Positions 1-9,556 of a stretch of 64,000 nucleotides of DNA are shown here, piece after piece. Each line of letters starts with the position of its first letter. Position 1 is the stretch's first letter. The notes beneath the pieces were generated by a model that was not told the DNA's origin, made no database searches, and was given only the letters and a program-made list of their open reading frames with translations. The DNA comes from Tabrizicola sp. (GTDB lineage Bacteria > Pseudomonadota > Alphaproteobacteria > Rhodobacterales > Rhodobacteraceae): assembly GCA_016792685.1 (NCBI GenBank), contig JAEULQ010000114.1:37293-101292 (forward strand). The letters are read 5' to 3'. Made by a program: the position numbers and the translations under genes.

Positions 1-1139
1 ACAGTTTCTGGACCTGGCGCGCGCTGATGTACCGCTTCCTGGAACGCCTTTCGCCCGAGGATGTGCAGGCCATCGCCGCCCAGGCCATGGTAGAGATGGC
101 CGAGGCGGGGTTCTCTGCCGTCTGCGAGTTCCACTATCTGCATCACCCGGTCGGCGGCGGGACTTACCTTGACCCTGCCGAGATGTCTGGCCGGATCGCC
201 GCTGCTGCAGCCGACACGGGCTTTGGCCTTACCCTTCTGCCAGTGATCTATGAACAGGGCGGGGTGGATGGCCGGGCGCTGGCCGGAGGGCAGCTGCGCT
301 TTGGCTCTTCGCCCGAGGTCTATGCGCGGATTCTGGACGGGGCGGGCACGGCTCTTGGCGGGATGCCGGATGCGGTTCTGGGCGTGGCGCCACATTCCTT
401 GCGCGCCGTCAGCCTGCCGACATTGAACCGGGTGGCGGGAATGGCCCCTGATGGCCCGGTGCATATCCATATCGCCGAACAGGTCGCCGAAGTGACCGAG
501 GTTCAGTCCGCCTGGGGTGCGCGGCCGGTAGAATGGGCGGTGGCGAACCTGCCGCTTGATGCGCGCTGGTGCATGATCCATGCCACGCAGATGAAACCGG
601 ACGAGACCGCCGACCTGGCCCGGTCCGGCGCGGTGGCGGGGCTTTGTCCCATCACCGAAGCCAACCTCGGCGACGGAATCTTCGACGGGCCGGGCTGGCT
701 CGCGGCAGAGGGGGCTTTCGGGGTTGGTTCGGACAGCAACGTCCGGATTTCGCTGACCGAGGAACTGCGGCTTCTGGAATATTCGCAACGCCTGAACCTG
801 AAGGCCCGCGCTGTCATGGCCACCGGCGACCGTTCAACCGGACGGCGGCTCTGGGAGGGTGTCGCGCAGGGTGGGGCGCAAGCGGCCGGTCGCCCCTCGG
901 GCCAGATCGCGGTTGGGCAATGGGCCGATCTATTGGCCGTGGACGCGACCGATCTTCGCCTTGCGGGCCTTGAAGGCGACAGCCTGCTTGACGGTTTGAT
1001 CTTCGCGGGCCGCGACGGTCTTGTCACCGACCTCTGGTCGGCCGGTCGCCATGTCGTGCGCGACGGTCGCCATATCGCGCGGGAAGCCATCGCCAGTCGC
1101 TTCAGTGCCACGATGCGCCGTCTGCGCGAGGCGCTGTGA
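1..1139 (+). CDS. hutF: Formimidoylglutamate deiminase HutF (5' end outside the window)
   Basis: Converts N-formimidoyl-L-glutamate to N-formyl-L-glutamate and ammonia in histidine degradation. The open frame already runs at the left edge, reading SFWTWRALM before the first internal ATG at 27. HutF is normally about 450 residues, so roughly 70-80 N-terminal residues, including the first metal-binding HxH, lie outside. Amidohydrolase signatures remain: HIHIAEQ, the histidine in CMIHATQM, and the metal-binding aspartate in GVGSDSNVRIS. The stop overlaps the start of hutC. The sequence is family-typical and the call is secure. The missing N-terminus is due only to the window edge. Confidence 0.93.
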   Translation, partial: SFWTWRALMYRFLERLSPEDVQAIAAQAMVEMAEAGFSAVCEFHYLHHPVGGGTYLDPAEMSGRIAAAAADTGFGLTLLPVIYEQGGVDGRALAGGQLRFGSSPEVYARILDGAGTALGGMPDAVLGVAPHSLRAVSLPTLNRVAGMAPDGPVHIHIAEQVAEVTEVQSAWGARPVEWAVANLPLDARWCMIHATQMKPDETADLARSGAVAGLCPITEANLGDGIFDGPGWLAAEGAFGVGSDSNVRISLTEELRLLEYSQRLNLKARAVMATGDRSTGRRLWEGVAQGGAQAAGRPSGQIAVGQWADLLAVDATDLRLAGLEGDSLLDGLIFAGRDGLVTDLWSAGRHVVRDGRHIAREAIASRFSATMRRLREAL

Positions 1140-1822
1140 TGCAGGGTTGGGAAGATGTCCGTGCCGAGGTGCTTCGACGCATCCGTGCGCGCGATTGGCC
1201 GCCGGGCGCGCTCATCCCCGGTGAAGAGGCCCTTGCGACGGAATTCGGCGTGGCGCGCGCCACGGTAAACCGCGCTCTGACCGCCCTTGCCGAGGCGGGG
1301 GTGGTCGAACGCAAGAAACGTGCCGGAACACGGGTATCAGAGCTCCCGGTTCGCCGCGCACGGCTGGAGATCCCGGTGATCCGGCTGGATGTCCTCAGTC
1401 GTGGCCTGGCATATGGCTTCAAGCTTCTGGCTGACCGAATGGTTCCGGCCCCGGTTCCAGTGGCGGCAAGGCTTGGTCTGCCCGAACATGCGCCGATGCG
1501 GTATCTTGAGACGCTGCATCTGGCCGGAGGACGTCCCTTCGTGCTGGAAACCCGCTGGCTGAATCCCGCGGTCCTGGTCGGAGAGCAGCCGGATTTTTCG
1601 GCCGTCAGTGCGAATGAATGGCTGGTGACCCACGTCAGTCTGGTGTCCGGCGACATCGCCTTTACCGCCGAAGCGGCAGCCGCGCGCGAGGCCGAGGTGA
1701 TGGGGGTTGCTTCGGGCACCCCGCTTCTTGTTGCCGAACGCACGACCTATGGCACCTCAGGCCCCGTAACCCTGGTCAGGTTGGCCCATGCGCCGGGCCA
1801 TCGGGTGCAGATGACCTTCTGA
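1139..1822 (+). CDS. hutC: GntR/HutC-family repressor of histidine utilisation
   Basis: 227 residues. An N-terminal GntR winged helix (about residues 5-70, with EFGVARATVNRALTAL as recognition helix) is followed by a UTRA ligand domain that ends in the family-typical LVRLAHAPGHRVQMTF. HutC proteins repress hut genes and are released by urocanate or a related intermediate. ATG 1139 shares one base with the hutF stop (TGATG) and has GAGG upstream. A GTG at 1136 is also possible. Translational coupling to hutF fits an autoregulated hut operon. The assignment rests on the family pattern plus the hutF neighbour. Confidence 0.88.
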   Translation: MQGWEDVRAEVLRRIRARDWPPGALIPGEEALATEFGVARATVNRALTALAEAGVVERKKRAGTRVSELPVRRARLEIPVIRLDVLSRGLAYGFKLLADRMVPAPVPVAARLGLPEHAPMRYLETLHLAGGRPFVLETRWLNPAVLVGEQPDFSAVSANEWLVTHVSLVSGDIAFTAEAAAAREAEVMGVASGTPLLVAERTTYGTSGPVTLVRLAHAPGHRVQMTF

Positions 1823-1847
1823 GCGGCCGACCAATCCGGCCTGCGCC

Positions 1848-2696
1848 TCAACCGGGGAAATGACGCCCGACCAGCTGCGTCAGCTTGCGGTGAAGTGCCT
1901 GGGTGCGGTGGCGGATATGGATCGCGGCATAGACCGGCTGGCGCAGCGGCGCCGCATCTTCAACCAGTTGGAACCGCCCACCCGACACCAGCTCGTTTGC
2001 CGTCTTTTCCAGCACATAGCCCGAGCCTCCCATCGCCAACAGCAGCGACACGACTGAACCGGACTGGCCGACCGACACCGGCGAGGCGGCAAGCTCGGGC
2101 GTCGTCTGGCGGTGCATTTCCTCAAAGGCTGGCGAAAAATGCGCAAAGACGAAGCGGTCGGCAGCGACTTCCGCGATCCGCCCCGCTTCGGTCGAGATCA
2201 TGCGATCGGTCACGTCGCCCACGCTTTCGAAATGTAGGTCCGGATGCGGATTGGGCGAGAACATCACGGCGAAATCGAGAATGCCTGTCAGAAGGTCGGC
2301 GCACATCTGGTTGGAATAGTCGGGCTCGATGTAAAAGCTCATCTCGGGCAGGGCCTGGCGGAACTCGGCCACCCAGTCGCCCAGGTAGACGGCGGCCAGG
2401 TCATTCTGGATGCCAAGCCGCAAGAGATGCGCAGCCCCAAGCGGGATCTGGATCCGCCTCCGCGCCTCGTTCCATTCGTGCCGAAGCGCCCGCGCATGCG
2501 GTTCGAACCGCTTGCCTTCGGGGGTAAGGTCAGTGCCCGCGCGAGAGCGGTCAAAGAGCCGGCTGCCGACCGCCTGCTCCAGCGCCGTGACGCGGGCCGA
2601 GACGGTCGATTGCGTGATCCGCAGCCTCTCGGCCGTGCGGTGGAAGCTGCGTGTCTCGACCAGGTCGAGGAATGTGTCGAGAAGTTCGATCTGCAT
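1848..2696 (-). CDS. LysR-family transcriptional regulator
   Basis: 282 residues. The N-terminal helix-turn-helix is typical (LLDTFLDLVETRSFHRTAERLRITQSTVSARVTALE), followed by a periplasmic-binding-like effector domain. ATG 2696 has AGGA six bases upstream. It is divergent from the methylated-amine operon starting at 2801, with a dyad containing a T-N11-A LysR box at 2706-2724 between them. It is therefore the likely regulator of that operon. It converges on hutC, 25 bases away. The inducer is unknown, probably the operon's substrate or an intermediate. Confidence 0.85.
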   Translation of the reverse strand: MQIELLDTFLDLVETRSFHRTAERLRITQSTVSARVTALEQAVGSRLFDRSRAGTDLTPEGKRFEPHARALRHEWNEARRRIQIPLGAAHLLRLGIQNDLAAVYLGDWVAEFRQALPEMSFYIEPDYSNQMCADLLTGILDFAVMFSPNPHPDLHFESVGDVTDRMISTEAGRIAEVAADRFVFAHFSPAFEEMHRQTTPELAASPVSVGQSGSVVSLLLAMGGSGYVLEKTANELVSGGRFQLVEDAAPLRQPVYAAIHIRHRTQALHRKLTQLVGRHFPG

Positions 2697-2705
2697 GGCG
2701 TGTCC

Positions 2706-2724
2706 TGATCGGCTTTTTCGATCA
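2706..2724. promoter_or_regulatory. Candidate LysR operator
   Basis: Perfect inverted repeat TGATCG-N7-CGATCA, which contains the T-N11-A spacing of LysR boxes (T at 2709, A at 2721). It lies 10 bases upstream of the lysR start and about 77 bases before the first gene of the divergent operon. That position suits autorepression and activation by one protein. Confidence 0.5.
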
Positions 2725-2800
2725 ATACCCCGGGCGTGGCCAAATTGAAAGCGCAGGCCTTTCGGCCGATAGTGCCTGACAATTGATGGAGGAGGCGCAG

Positions 2801-5245
2801 ATGTCGGCAGTTCCAGGCCAGGCGAGAATTGTGATAATTGGCGGAGGAGCGGTCGGTGCCTCGTGCCTCTATCACCTGGCCAAGGCGGGCTGGACGGACG
2901 CGCTGCTTCTGGAAAAGAACGAGCTGACCGCCGGGTCCACCTGGCATGCGGCAGGGAACGTGCCGACCTTTTCCTCCAGCTGGTCGATCATGAACATGCA
3001 GCGCTACTCGGCCGAACTTTACCGCGGCCTCGGTGCGGCGGTCGACTATCCGATGAACTATCATGTGACCGGCTCGGTCCGGCTTGGACATTCCGAGGAA
3101 CGCCTCCTGGAATTCAAGAAGGTTGTCGGCATGGGCCGCTACCAGGGGATGAATCTGGACATCCTTTCGCCCGAGGATATCCGCAGTCGCTATCCCTTTG
3201 TCGAAACGCATGACCTGACCGGTGCGCTTTATGACCCCTATGACGGCGACATCGACCCTGCTCAGCTGACGCAGGCGCTGGCAGCCGGGGCCCGCCAGAT
3301 GGGCGCGCGGATCGAACGGTTCTGCCCGGTGACGGCCGCACGCTGGACCGGCACGGAATGGGTTCTGACCACGCCCAAGGGTGAAGTGCGGGCCGAATAT
3401 GTCGTGAACGCTGGCGGCTATTACGCCGCGCAGGTGGGCGCTTTGTTCGGGCGCCGCGTGCCGATGATGGTCATGAGCCACCAGTATCTTCTGTTCGACA
3501 CGATCCCCGAGCTTGAAGCCTGGACCAAGGAGGTCGGCCACAAGCTGCCGCTCCTGCGTGACGTCGACAGCTCATACTACCTTCGTCAGGAGAAGATGGG
3601 CTTCAACCTCGGCCCCTATGAAAACCCCTGCCGCGCGCATTGGGCGACGCCGGACGACCCGTTCCCGGAAGACTTCAGCTTCCAGCTGTTCCCGGACGAT
3701 CTGGAGCGTCTTGAGTGGCATATCGCCGACGCGATGGCCCGGGTTCCTCTTCTGGAAAAGGCGAACCTGACCAAGGTGATCAACGGACCCATTCCCTATG
3801 CGCCGGATGGCAACCCGCTGATCGGTCCGATGCCGGGCGTGCCCAATGCCTTCGAGGCCTGTGTCTTCACCTTCGGCATCTGCCAGGCCGGCGGTGCCGG
3901 GAAGGTGCTGGCCGAGTGGGTGACTGAGGGCGCGACCGAATGGGACATGTGGTCCTGCGACCCTCGCCGCTTTACCGGCTGGGAGGATCAGGATTACTGC
4001 GTGAAGAAGGGGATGGAGGTCTATGGCCACGAATACGCCATGCATTTCCCGCATCACGCCTGGCCCGAAGGCCGGATGAAGCGTCTGTCCGCGGTCCATG
4101 ACCGGACCGCGGCCCTGGGAGCCCAGTTCGGGCCCTACAACGGTTATGAGCGCGCCTTGTGGTATGCGCGGCCCGGCGACGACACCTCGGAAGAGGCGCA
4201 GCGCACCTGGCGGCGCGAGGGTCCCTGGTTCGGCGCGGTCAAGGATGAATGCGCAGCCGTGCGGGATGCCTGTGGTATTCTCGACCTGCCGGGCTTCTCG
4301 CGCTTCCGGTTGACCGGGGCAGGGGCGGCTGACTGGCTTGCCCGCCAGATCACGGGCAAGCTGCCCTCGGTCGGTCGTCTGGGCCTGGCCTATTTCGCCG
4401 ACGACAAGGGCCGGATTGTCACCGAAATGTCGGTGGCCCGGATCGCGGAAGATGAGCTTCTGCTCATTACTGCGGCGACGGCCCAGCTGCATGACAAGGG
4501 CTGGCTGGAACGGCATCTTGCCGCCGGGCTTTCCTTGACGGACGAAAGCGCGGACTGGTCCTGCCATATCCTTACCGGCCCGAAGGCGCGTGAAGTGCTT
4601 CAGGCTGCCGGAGCCGAGGCCGACCTGGCCAAGGGCTGGCTGACCCACCAGAAGGCCCGGATCGCGGGGCGCGATCTGGTCCTGATGCGGGTCTCGTTTG
4701 CCGGGGAACTTGGCTGGGAGCTGCACAGCCGGGTGGCCGACACGCCCGCAATCTGGGACGCCGTGATGGCGGCGGGCAAACCCCTTGGATTGCGGCCGTT
4801 CGGCATGTTCGCGCTGAACAGCCTGCGCGTCGAGAAGGGCTATCGCGCCTGGAAGGGTGACCTTTCGACCGATTACACCGTGCTGCAGGGCGGGCTGGAC
4901 CGGTTCGTCGACTGGGCGAAGCCCGAGTTCCGCGGCAAGGCGGCGCTTGAAGCCGAGAAGCAGCGCGGGGTCACCAAGCGTTTTGCCACCCTCGTCATCG
5001 AGGCCGACACCCATGACCCGCCCTATATGGCGACGATCTGGCATGACGGACAGGTCGTGGGCGAGCTGACCTCGGGCTATTGGGGCCACCGGGTCGGGGC
5101 CTGCATCGGACTGGGCATGCTGAAGACCGAGCTCAACCAGCCCGGCCAGGCGGTCGAAGTGGAAATCTTCGGGCGCCGCTTCCCGGCAACGGTAAAGGCG
5201 GACGAGCCGCTCTGGGATCCGGCCAACGCCCGTATCCGCGCATGA
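2801..5245 (+). CDS. FAD-dependent oxidoreductase with GcvT domain (dimethylglycine/sarcosine dehydrogenase-like), first copy
   Basis: 814 residues. N-terminal FAD domain with the dinucleotide motif IGGGAVGAS (13-21), a ribose-binding glutamate at 38, and STWHAAG. The histidine near 49 corresponds to the one that covalently binds FAD in dimethylglycine dehydrogenase. From about residue 430 on there is a folate-binding GcvT domain, so the removed methyl group is expected to leave as methylene-tetrahydrofolate. The start at 2801 is chosen for GGAGGAGG at 2788-2795; upstream TTG 2783 and ATG 2786 would place that site inside the gene. First gene of the operon, overlapping the next by ATGA. The substrate cannot be read from the sequence: a tertiary or secondary N-methyl amine is likely. 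Confidence 0.85.
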   Translation: MSAVPGQARIVIIGGGAVGASCLYHLAKAGWTDALLLEKNELTAGSTWHAAGNVPTFSSSWSIMNMQRYSAELYRGLGAAVDYPMNYHVTGSVRLGHSEERLLEFKKVVGMGRYQGMNLDILSPEDIRSRYPFVETHDLTGALYDPYDGDIDPAQLTQALAAGARQMGARIERFCPVTAARWTGTEWVLTTPKGEVRAEYVVNAGGYYAAQVGALFGRRVPMMVMSHQYLLFDTIPELEAWTKEVGHKLPLLRDVDSSYYLRQEKMGFNLGPYENPCRAHWATPDDPFPEDFSFQLFPDDLERLEWHIADAMARVPLLEKANLTKVINGPIPYAPDGNPLIGPMPGVPNAFEACVFTFGICQAGGAGKVLAEWVTEGATEWDMWSCDPRRFTGWEDQDYCVKKGMEVYGHEYAMHFPHHAWPEGRMKRLSAVHDRTAALGAQFGPYNGYERALWYARPGDDTSEEAQRTWRREGPWFGAVKDECAAVRDACGILDLPGFSRFRLTGAGAADWLARQITGKLPSVGRLGLAYFADDKGRIVTEMSVARIAEDELLLITAATAQLHDKGWLERHLAAGLSLTDESADWSCHILTGPKAREVLQAAGAEADLAKGWLTHQKARIAGRDLVLMRVSFAGELGWELHSRVADTPAIWDAVMAAGKPLGLRPFGMFALNSLRVEKGYRAWKGDLSTDYTVLQGGLDRFVDWAKPEFRGKAALEAEKQRGVTKRFATLVIEADTHDPPYMATIWHDGQVVGELTSGYWGHRVGACIGLGMLKTELNQPGQAVEVEIFGRRFPATVKADEPLWDPANARIRA

Positions 5246-6279
5246 CCGGCCTGCCCACCACGATGTCTGGGGTCCAGCTTGTCGGCCATGGCGGGCCGGA
5301 AATGCTGGTCTGGCGCGACGATCTTCCGGTGCCTCGTCCCGCTGCGGGCGAGGTTCTGGTCAAGGTCCTTGCGGCGGGCGTGAACATGACCGACATCAAC
5401 ACCCGCAGGGGTTGGTACGGTGGCGAGGGTCGGGCGGCCGGCTGGGCCGGTGAAATGGCCTTCCCGCGCATCCAGGGCTCGGATCTCTGTGGCCGTGTCG
5501 TGGCCTTCGGGACGGATGTCCCCGGCCTTCCGCTTGGGGCGCGGGTGATTTGCCCGACGAACCAGCACGAGCCCGAATCGGCAAACCCGATCCGCTTTGT
5601 GTCGATTGGTTCCGAATTCGACGGCGCCTTCGCGCAGTATTGTCTGGTGAAGGCCCGGCATCTGCATGATGTCAGTGCCTCACCCCTCACCGATATCGAA
5701 ATCGGCGCCATGCCTTGCGCCTATGGCACGGCACACAATCTCTTGACGCGAGCCGCCGTGGCAGTGGGTGAGCGGGTTCTGGTCACCGGAGCTTCGGGCG
5801 GTGTCGGGCTGGCGGCGGTGCAGCTGGCACTCTTGCGCGGGGCAGAGGTCACCGCCCAGTGCAGCCTTGGCAAATCCGCGCCGCTGCGGGCCATGGGGGC
5901 GACGATCCTGTCGCGGGAGGCACAGCCGCGACCGCACAGCTTTGATGTTGTGATCGACGTGGTGGGTGGCGAAGGCTTCCAGGACCGGCTGGATGCGCTG
6001 TCGCCGGGTGGGCGCTATGCCACCTCGGGTGCAGTCGGCGGACCGATGGTCAAGGGCGACCTGCGCCGCGTCTATCTGAACGATCTGACGATTTTCGGCG
6101 CCACCCATCAGCCGCGCGAGGTCTTTGCGGGGCTTGTCACGATCATCAACACCGCCCGTATCCGGCCGGTCGTGTCGAAGACCTACCCCCTGCGCGATAT
6201 CGCCCTTGCCCAGGCCGATCTGGCCGCCGGGCGCTATCCCGGCAAACTTGTCCTTGTTCCTCCGGAGTCCTATCCATGA
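5242..6279 (+). CDS. Medium-chain alcohol dehydrogenase/quinone oxidoreductase-like protein
   Basis: 345 residues. Zinc-independent MDR layout: GroES-like N-terminus (GEVLVKVLAAGVNMTDINTR), then a Rossmann domain with VLVTGASGGVGLAAVQLALLRGAEV. The C-terminal part resembles quinone oxidoreductases. The cysteines of the structural zinc site of alcohol dehydrogenases are not evident. The start ATG 5242 overlaps the previous stop (ATGA), and the end overlaps the next start in the same way. It probably reduces an unsaturated or keto intermediate using NADPH. The exact reaction is unknown. Confidence 0.8.
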   Translation: MTGLPTTMSGVQLVGHGGPEMLVWRDDLPVPRPAAGEVLVKVLAAGVNMTDINTRRGWYGGEGRAAGWAGEMAFPRIQGSDLCGRVVAFGTDVPGLPLGARVICPTNQHEPESANPIRFVSIGSEFDGAFAQYCLVKARHLHDVSASPLTDIEIGAMPCAYGTAHNLLTRAAVAVGERVLVTGASGGVGLAAVQLALLRGAEVTAQCSLGKSAPLRAMGATILSREAQPRPHSFDVVIDVVGGEGFQDRLDALSPGGRYATSGAVGGPMVKGDLRRVYLNDLTIFGATHQPREVFAGLVTIINTARIRPVVSKTYPLRDIALAQADLAAGRYPGKLVLVPPESYP

Positions 6280-8714
6280 CGATCCCCGCAAAAGCCCGTG
6301 CCGTAGTCATCGGCGGCGGCGTCTCTGGCTGTTCGGTGGCCTATCACCTGGCCAAAGCGGGCTGGACCGATGTTGTCCTGCTGGAACGTCGCAAGCTTAC
6401 GTCCGGCACGACCTGGCACGCTGCTGGCCTGATCGGTCAGCTGCGGGGCAGCGCGAACATGACCCGGCTCGCCAAGTATTCCGCCGACCTTTACCGGGGA
6501 CTTGAGGCCGAAACTGGCGTCGCCACCGGGATGAAGCAGGTTGGCTCGATCTCGGTCGCGCTGACGAAAGAACGGCATGAAGAACTGCTCAGGCAAGCCA
6601 CGGTCGCCCGTATCTTCGATGTCGAAGTGCATGAGATTTCGCCGCAAGAGGTGAAGGCACGCTATCCGCACCTGAATGTCAGCGACGTCGTGGGCGCGGT
6701 CGCCCTGCCGCTGGATGGGCAGTGTGACCCGGCAAATATCGCCATGGCGCTGGCCAAGGGCGCCCGGATGCGGGGCGCCAGGATCTTCGAGATGACGAAG
6801 GTGACGAAAGTCACCACCGCCAACGGCCGCGTGACCGGCGTTGATTATGAGACCGCCGAAGGGCCCGGCCATATCGAGGCCGACATCATCGTCAACTGCG
6901 GCGGCATGTGGGGCAGGGACCTTGCGGCCCAGAACGGCGTCACCTTGCCCCTGCACGCCTGCGAGCATTTCTACCTGATCACCGAACCCGTTGCCGGGAT
7001 CGACCTGAACCTGCCGGTGCTGCGCGTTCCCGACGAATGCGCCTATTACAAGCAGGACGCCGGCAAGATGATGCTTGGTGCCTTTGAACCAAAGGCCAAG
7101 CCCTGGGGCATGGGCGGCATTCGCCCCGACTTTGAGTTCGACACCCTGCCCGAAGACTGGGATCACTTCATGCCCATCCTCGAGATGGCCACGAACCGCA
7201 TGCCGCTGTTCGAGACCGCAGGTATCCACACTTTCTTCAACGGCCCGGAAAGCTTTACCCCCGACGACCGCTACTACTTGGGCGAGGCGCCTGAGGTGAA
7301 GGGCTACTGGATCGCGGCCGGGTACAACTCGATCGGCATCGTGTCCTCGGGCGGCGCGGGCCAGGCACTGGCGCATTGGATCACCGAGGGCGAGGCGCCC
7401 TTTGACCTCTGGGAAGTCGACATCCGCCGTGCCCAGCCTTTCCAGAAGAACCGGGCCTACCTGAAGGAACGGGTGACCGAGACGCTTGGCCTTCTTTACG
7501 CCGACCACTTCCCCTATCGCCAGGTCGTGACCTCGCGCGGGGTGCGGCGATCGCCGCTTCACGAACATCTGAAAGCACGCGGGGCCGTCTTCGGCGAGGT
7601 CGCAGGCTGGGAACGCGCCAACTGGTTCGCGAACGAGGGGCAGGAACGGGAATACCGCTACTCCTGGAAGCGGCAGAACTGGTTCGAGAACCAGAAGGCC
7701 GAACACATGGCCATCCGCACCGGCGCTGGTCTCTTCGACATGACGAGCTTCGGCAAGATCCGGATCGAGGGCCGCGATGCCTGCGCTTTCCTCAACCGCA
7801 TCTCCTCGGCCCAGATGGATGTTCCGGTGGGGCGCATCGTCTATACGATGTTCCTTAACGATCGCGGTGGGATAGAGGCCGACCTTACAGTGACGCGCCT
7901 GTCCGAGACCGCCTATCTCGCCGTGGTCCCGGGGGCGACATTGCAGCGCAACCTCGCCTGGATGCGCGCGCATGTGGGCGACGACTTTGCTGTCATTACC
8001 GATGTGACCGCCGCAGAATCGGTCCTTTGCCTTATGGGTCCGCAGTCGCGCGACGTCTTGGCCCGCGTGTCGCCGAACGACTTCAGCAATGATGCTCATC
8101 CCTTTGGAACCATGCGGGAAATCGAGATTGGTATGGGCCTCGCCCGTGCCCATCGCGTGACCTATGTCGGCGAGCTTGGCTGGGAGCTGTATATACCGAC
8201 CGACCAGACCGCGCATGTTTTCGAGGCGTTGATGGAGGCGGCCCCGGATCTCAAGCTCTGCGGCCTTCACACGCTGGACAGCTGCCGGATCGAAAAGGCC
8301 TATCGCCACTGGGGCCACGATATCACGGATGAGGATCACGTGCTGGAAGCCGGGCTTGGCTTTACGGTCTCGCGCAAGAAGCCGGGCTTCATCGGTCGGG
8401 ACGCTGTCCTGAAAGCCGAGGAAACCGGTCTTGCCCGCAAGATGCTCCAGTTCCGGCTGAAGGACCCCGAGCCGCTGCTCTTCCACAATGAGGCAGTGGT
8501 TCGGGATGGCAAGATCGTGGGGCCGGTCACCAGCGGCAACTATGGCCATTTCCTGGGCGGAGCCATCGGCATGGGCTATGTTCCAGCCAAGGGGCAGACG
8601 GACGACGACATCCTCAGCTCGAAATACGAAATCGAGGTTGCCGGGCAGCGGCATGAAGCGATTGCAAGCCTTGTCCCGATGCATGACCCGAAGTCTGAGA
8701 GGATCAGGGCATGA
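6276..8714 (+). CDS. FAD-dependent oxidoreductase with GcvT domain (dimethylglycine dehydrogenase-like), second copy
   Basis: 812 residues. Same architecture as the protein at 2801-5245: FAD motif IGGGVSGCS (12-20), glutamate 37 and TTWHAAGL with a histidine near 48 at the covalent-flavin position, then a GcvT half from about residue 430 ending in MHDPKSERIRA, which resembles the end of dimethylglycine dehydrogenases. The two copies are clearly diverged from one another, so they probably act on different methylation states or substrates rather than being a recent duplication. ATGA overlaps on both sides place it in the operon. Confidence 0.86.
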   Translation: MTIPAKARAVVIGGGVSGCSVAYHLAKAGWTDVVLLERRKLTSGTTWHAAGLIGQLRGSANMTRLAKYSADLYRGLEAETGVATGMKQVGSISVALTKERHEELLRQATVARIFDVEVHEISPQEVKARYPHLNVSDVVGAVALPLDGQCDPANIAMALAKGARMRGARIFEMTKVTKVTTANGRVTGVDYETAEGPGHIEADIIVNCGGMWGRDLAAQNGVTLPLHACEHFYLITEPVAGIDLNLPVLRVPDECAYYKQDAGKMMLGAFEPKAKPWGMGGIRPDFEFDTLPEDWDHFMPILEMATNRMPLFETAGIHTFFNGPESFTPDDRYYLGEAPEVKGYWIAAGYNSIGIVSSGGAGQALAHWITEGEAPFDLWEVDIRRAQPFQKNRAYLKERVTETLGLLYADHFPYRQVVTSRGVRRSPLHEHLKARGAVFGEVAGWERANWFANEGQEREYRYSWKRQNWFENQKAEHMAIRTGAGLFDMTSFGKIRIEGRDACAFLNRISSAQMDVPVGRIVYTMFLNDRGGIEADLTVTRLSETAYLAVVPGATLQRNLAWMRAHVGDDFAVITDVTAAESVLCLMGPQSRDVLARVSPNDFSNDAHPFGTMREIEIGMGLARAHRVTYVGELGWELYIPTDQTAHVFEALMEAAPDLKLCGLHTLDSCRIEKAYRHWGHDITDEDHVLEAGLGFTVSRKKPGFIGRDAVLKAEETGLARKMLQFRLKDPEPLLFHNEAVVRDGKIVGPVTSGNYGHFLGGAIGMGYVPAKGQTDDDILSSKYEIEVAGQRHEAIASLVPMHDPKSERIRA

Positions 8715-9556
8715 CGCTTGCCGCGCGGCATCAGGCTTTCCATGACTTGCACCAGTCCGGCTGCTTCGTGATCCCGAACCCCTGGGACCGGGGTTCCGCA
8801 CGGATGATGGCTGCGCTTGGGGCCAAGGCTCTGGCCACGTCTTCGGCGGCGCACGCCTTTACCCTTGGACGCCCGGACCTTGGCGGCGTGTCTCGGGACG
8901 AGGCGCTGGCCCATGCGGCCGACCTGATCGCCGCGACGGATCTGCCGGTCTCGGGCGATTTCGAGAACGGTTTCGGGGAGGCCCCGGAAGATGTCGCCGA
9001 AACCGTCCGCCTGTCTGGCGAGGTGGGTCTGTCCGGCATCAGTGTCGAGGATACCCAGATGATCCCCGGCAACGCGCCCTATGCTTTCGACCTGGCTGTC
9101 GAGCGCATCCGCGCCGGGGTTGCCGCCAGCCGCGCGCTTGGCCGCCCCTTTGTTTTTTGCGCCCGCGCCGATGGCGTGATGCACGGCACTTATGACCTCG
9201 CCGAAGGTATTCGCCGCCTGCAGGCCTTCGAGGCCGCAGGCGCGGACCTGCTGTATCTGCCGGTGCCCCCGGGCAAGGCGGAACTTGCCCAGGTGCTGGC
9301 GGCGGTGAGAAAGCCGGTGAATGCGCTGGCCGCCGGGCCGCTAAAGTCCATGAGCGTCGCCGAACTGGCCGGGATGGGCGTCCGTCGCATTTCGACCGGA
9401 AGCCAGATCGCCCGCCTGACCCATGCGGCGATCCGCGACAGTGTGACGGCAATGCTTTCCAAAGGGTCGTTTCAGCCGCTGATGGCAACGGCTTCGGGTG
9501 ATGAAATCGACGCGCTCCTTGCTTTGGGCGCGGGCAAGGAAGGACTGACCAAATGA
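8711..9556 (+). CDS. Isocitrate lyase/PEP mutase superfamily protein
   Basis: 281 residues. A (beta/alpha)8 phosphoenolpyruvate mutase-type fold: FVIPNPWDRGSARMMAALGAKALATSSAA near the N-terminus, SGDFENGFGE and GISVEDTQMI for the Mg/substrate loop, and FCARADGVMHG. Members are lyases or hydrolases of 2-hydroxy or 2-oxo acids (methylisocitrate lyase, oxaloacetate hydrolase) and phosphonate mutases. The cysteine-containing KKCGH-type loop of true isocitrate lyase is not seen, so general C-C lyase or acyl-hydrolase activity is more likely. Overlaps both neighbours by ATGA. It presumably acts on the carbon skeleton after demethylation. Confidence 0.82.
   Translation: MTLAARHQAFHDLHQSGCFVIPNPWDRGSARMMAALGAKALATSSAAHAFTLGRPDLGGVSRDEALAHAADLIAATDLPVSGDFENGFGEAPEDVAETVRLSGEVGLSGISVEDTQMIPGNAPYAFDLAVERIRAGVAASRALGRPFVFCARADGVMHGTYDLAEGIRRLQAFEAAGADLLYLPVPPGKAELAQVLAAVRKPVNALAAGPLKSMSVAELAGMGVRRISTGSQIARLTHAAIRDSVTAMLSKGSFQPLMATASGDEIDALLALGAGKEGLTK

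Noticed and set aside
2706-2724. Reading the dyad as an FNR/FnrL site
   Set aside because: The half sites TGATCG-N7-CGATCA do not match TTGAT-N4-ATCAA; LysR-type spacing fits better.
2339-3541. 400-codon frame on the minus strand
   Set aside because: It spans the divergent control region and lies on an incorrect frame of lysR; the real regulator at 1848-2696 has the expected fold.
3572-5089. 505-codon frame on the minus strand
   Set aside because: Shadow of the first FAD-GcvT gene; composition is unlike a protein.
6270-8801. 843-codon frame on the minus strand
   Set aside because: It is the antisense shadow of the second FAD-GcvT gene, caused by high GC; its protein has no recognisable fold and the plus-strand gene is clear.
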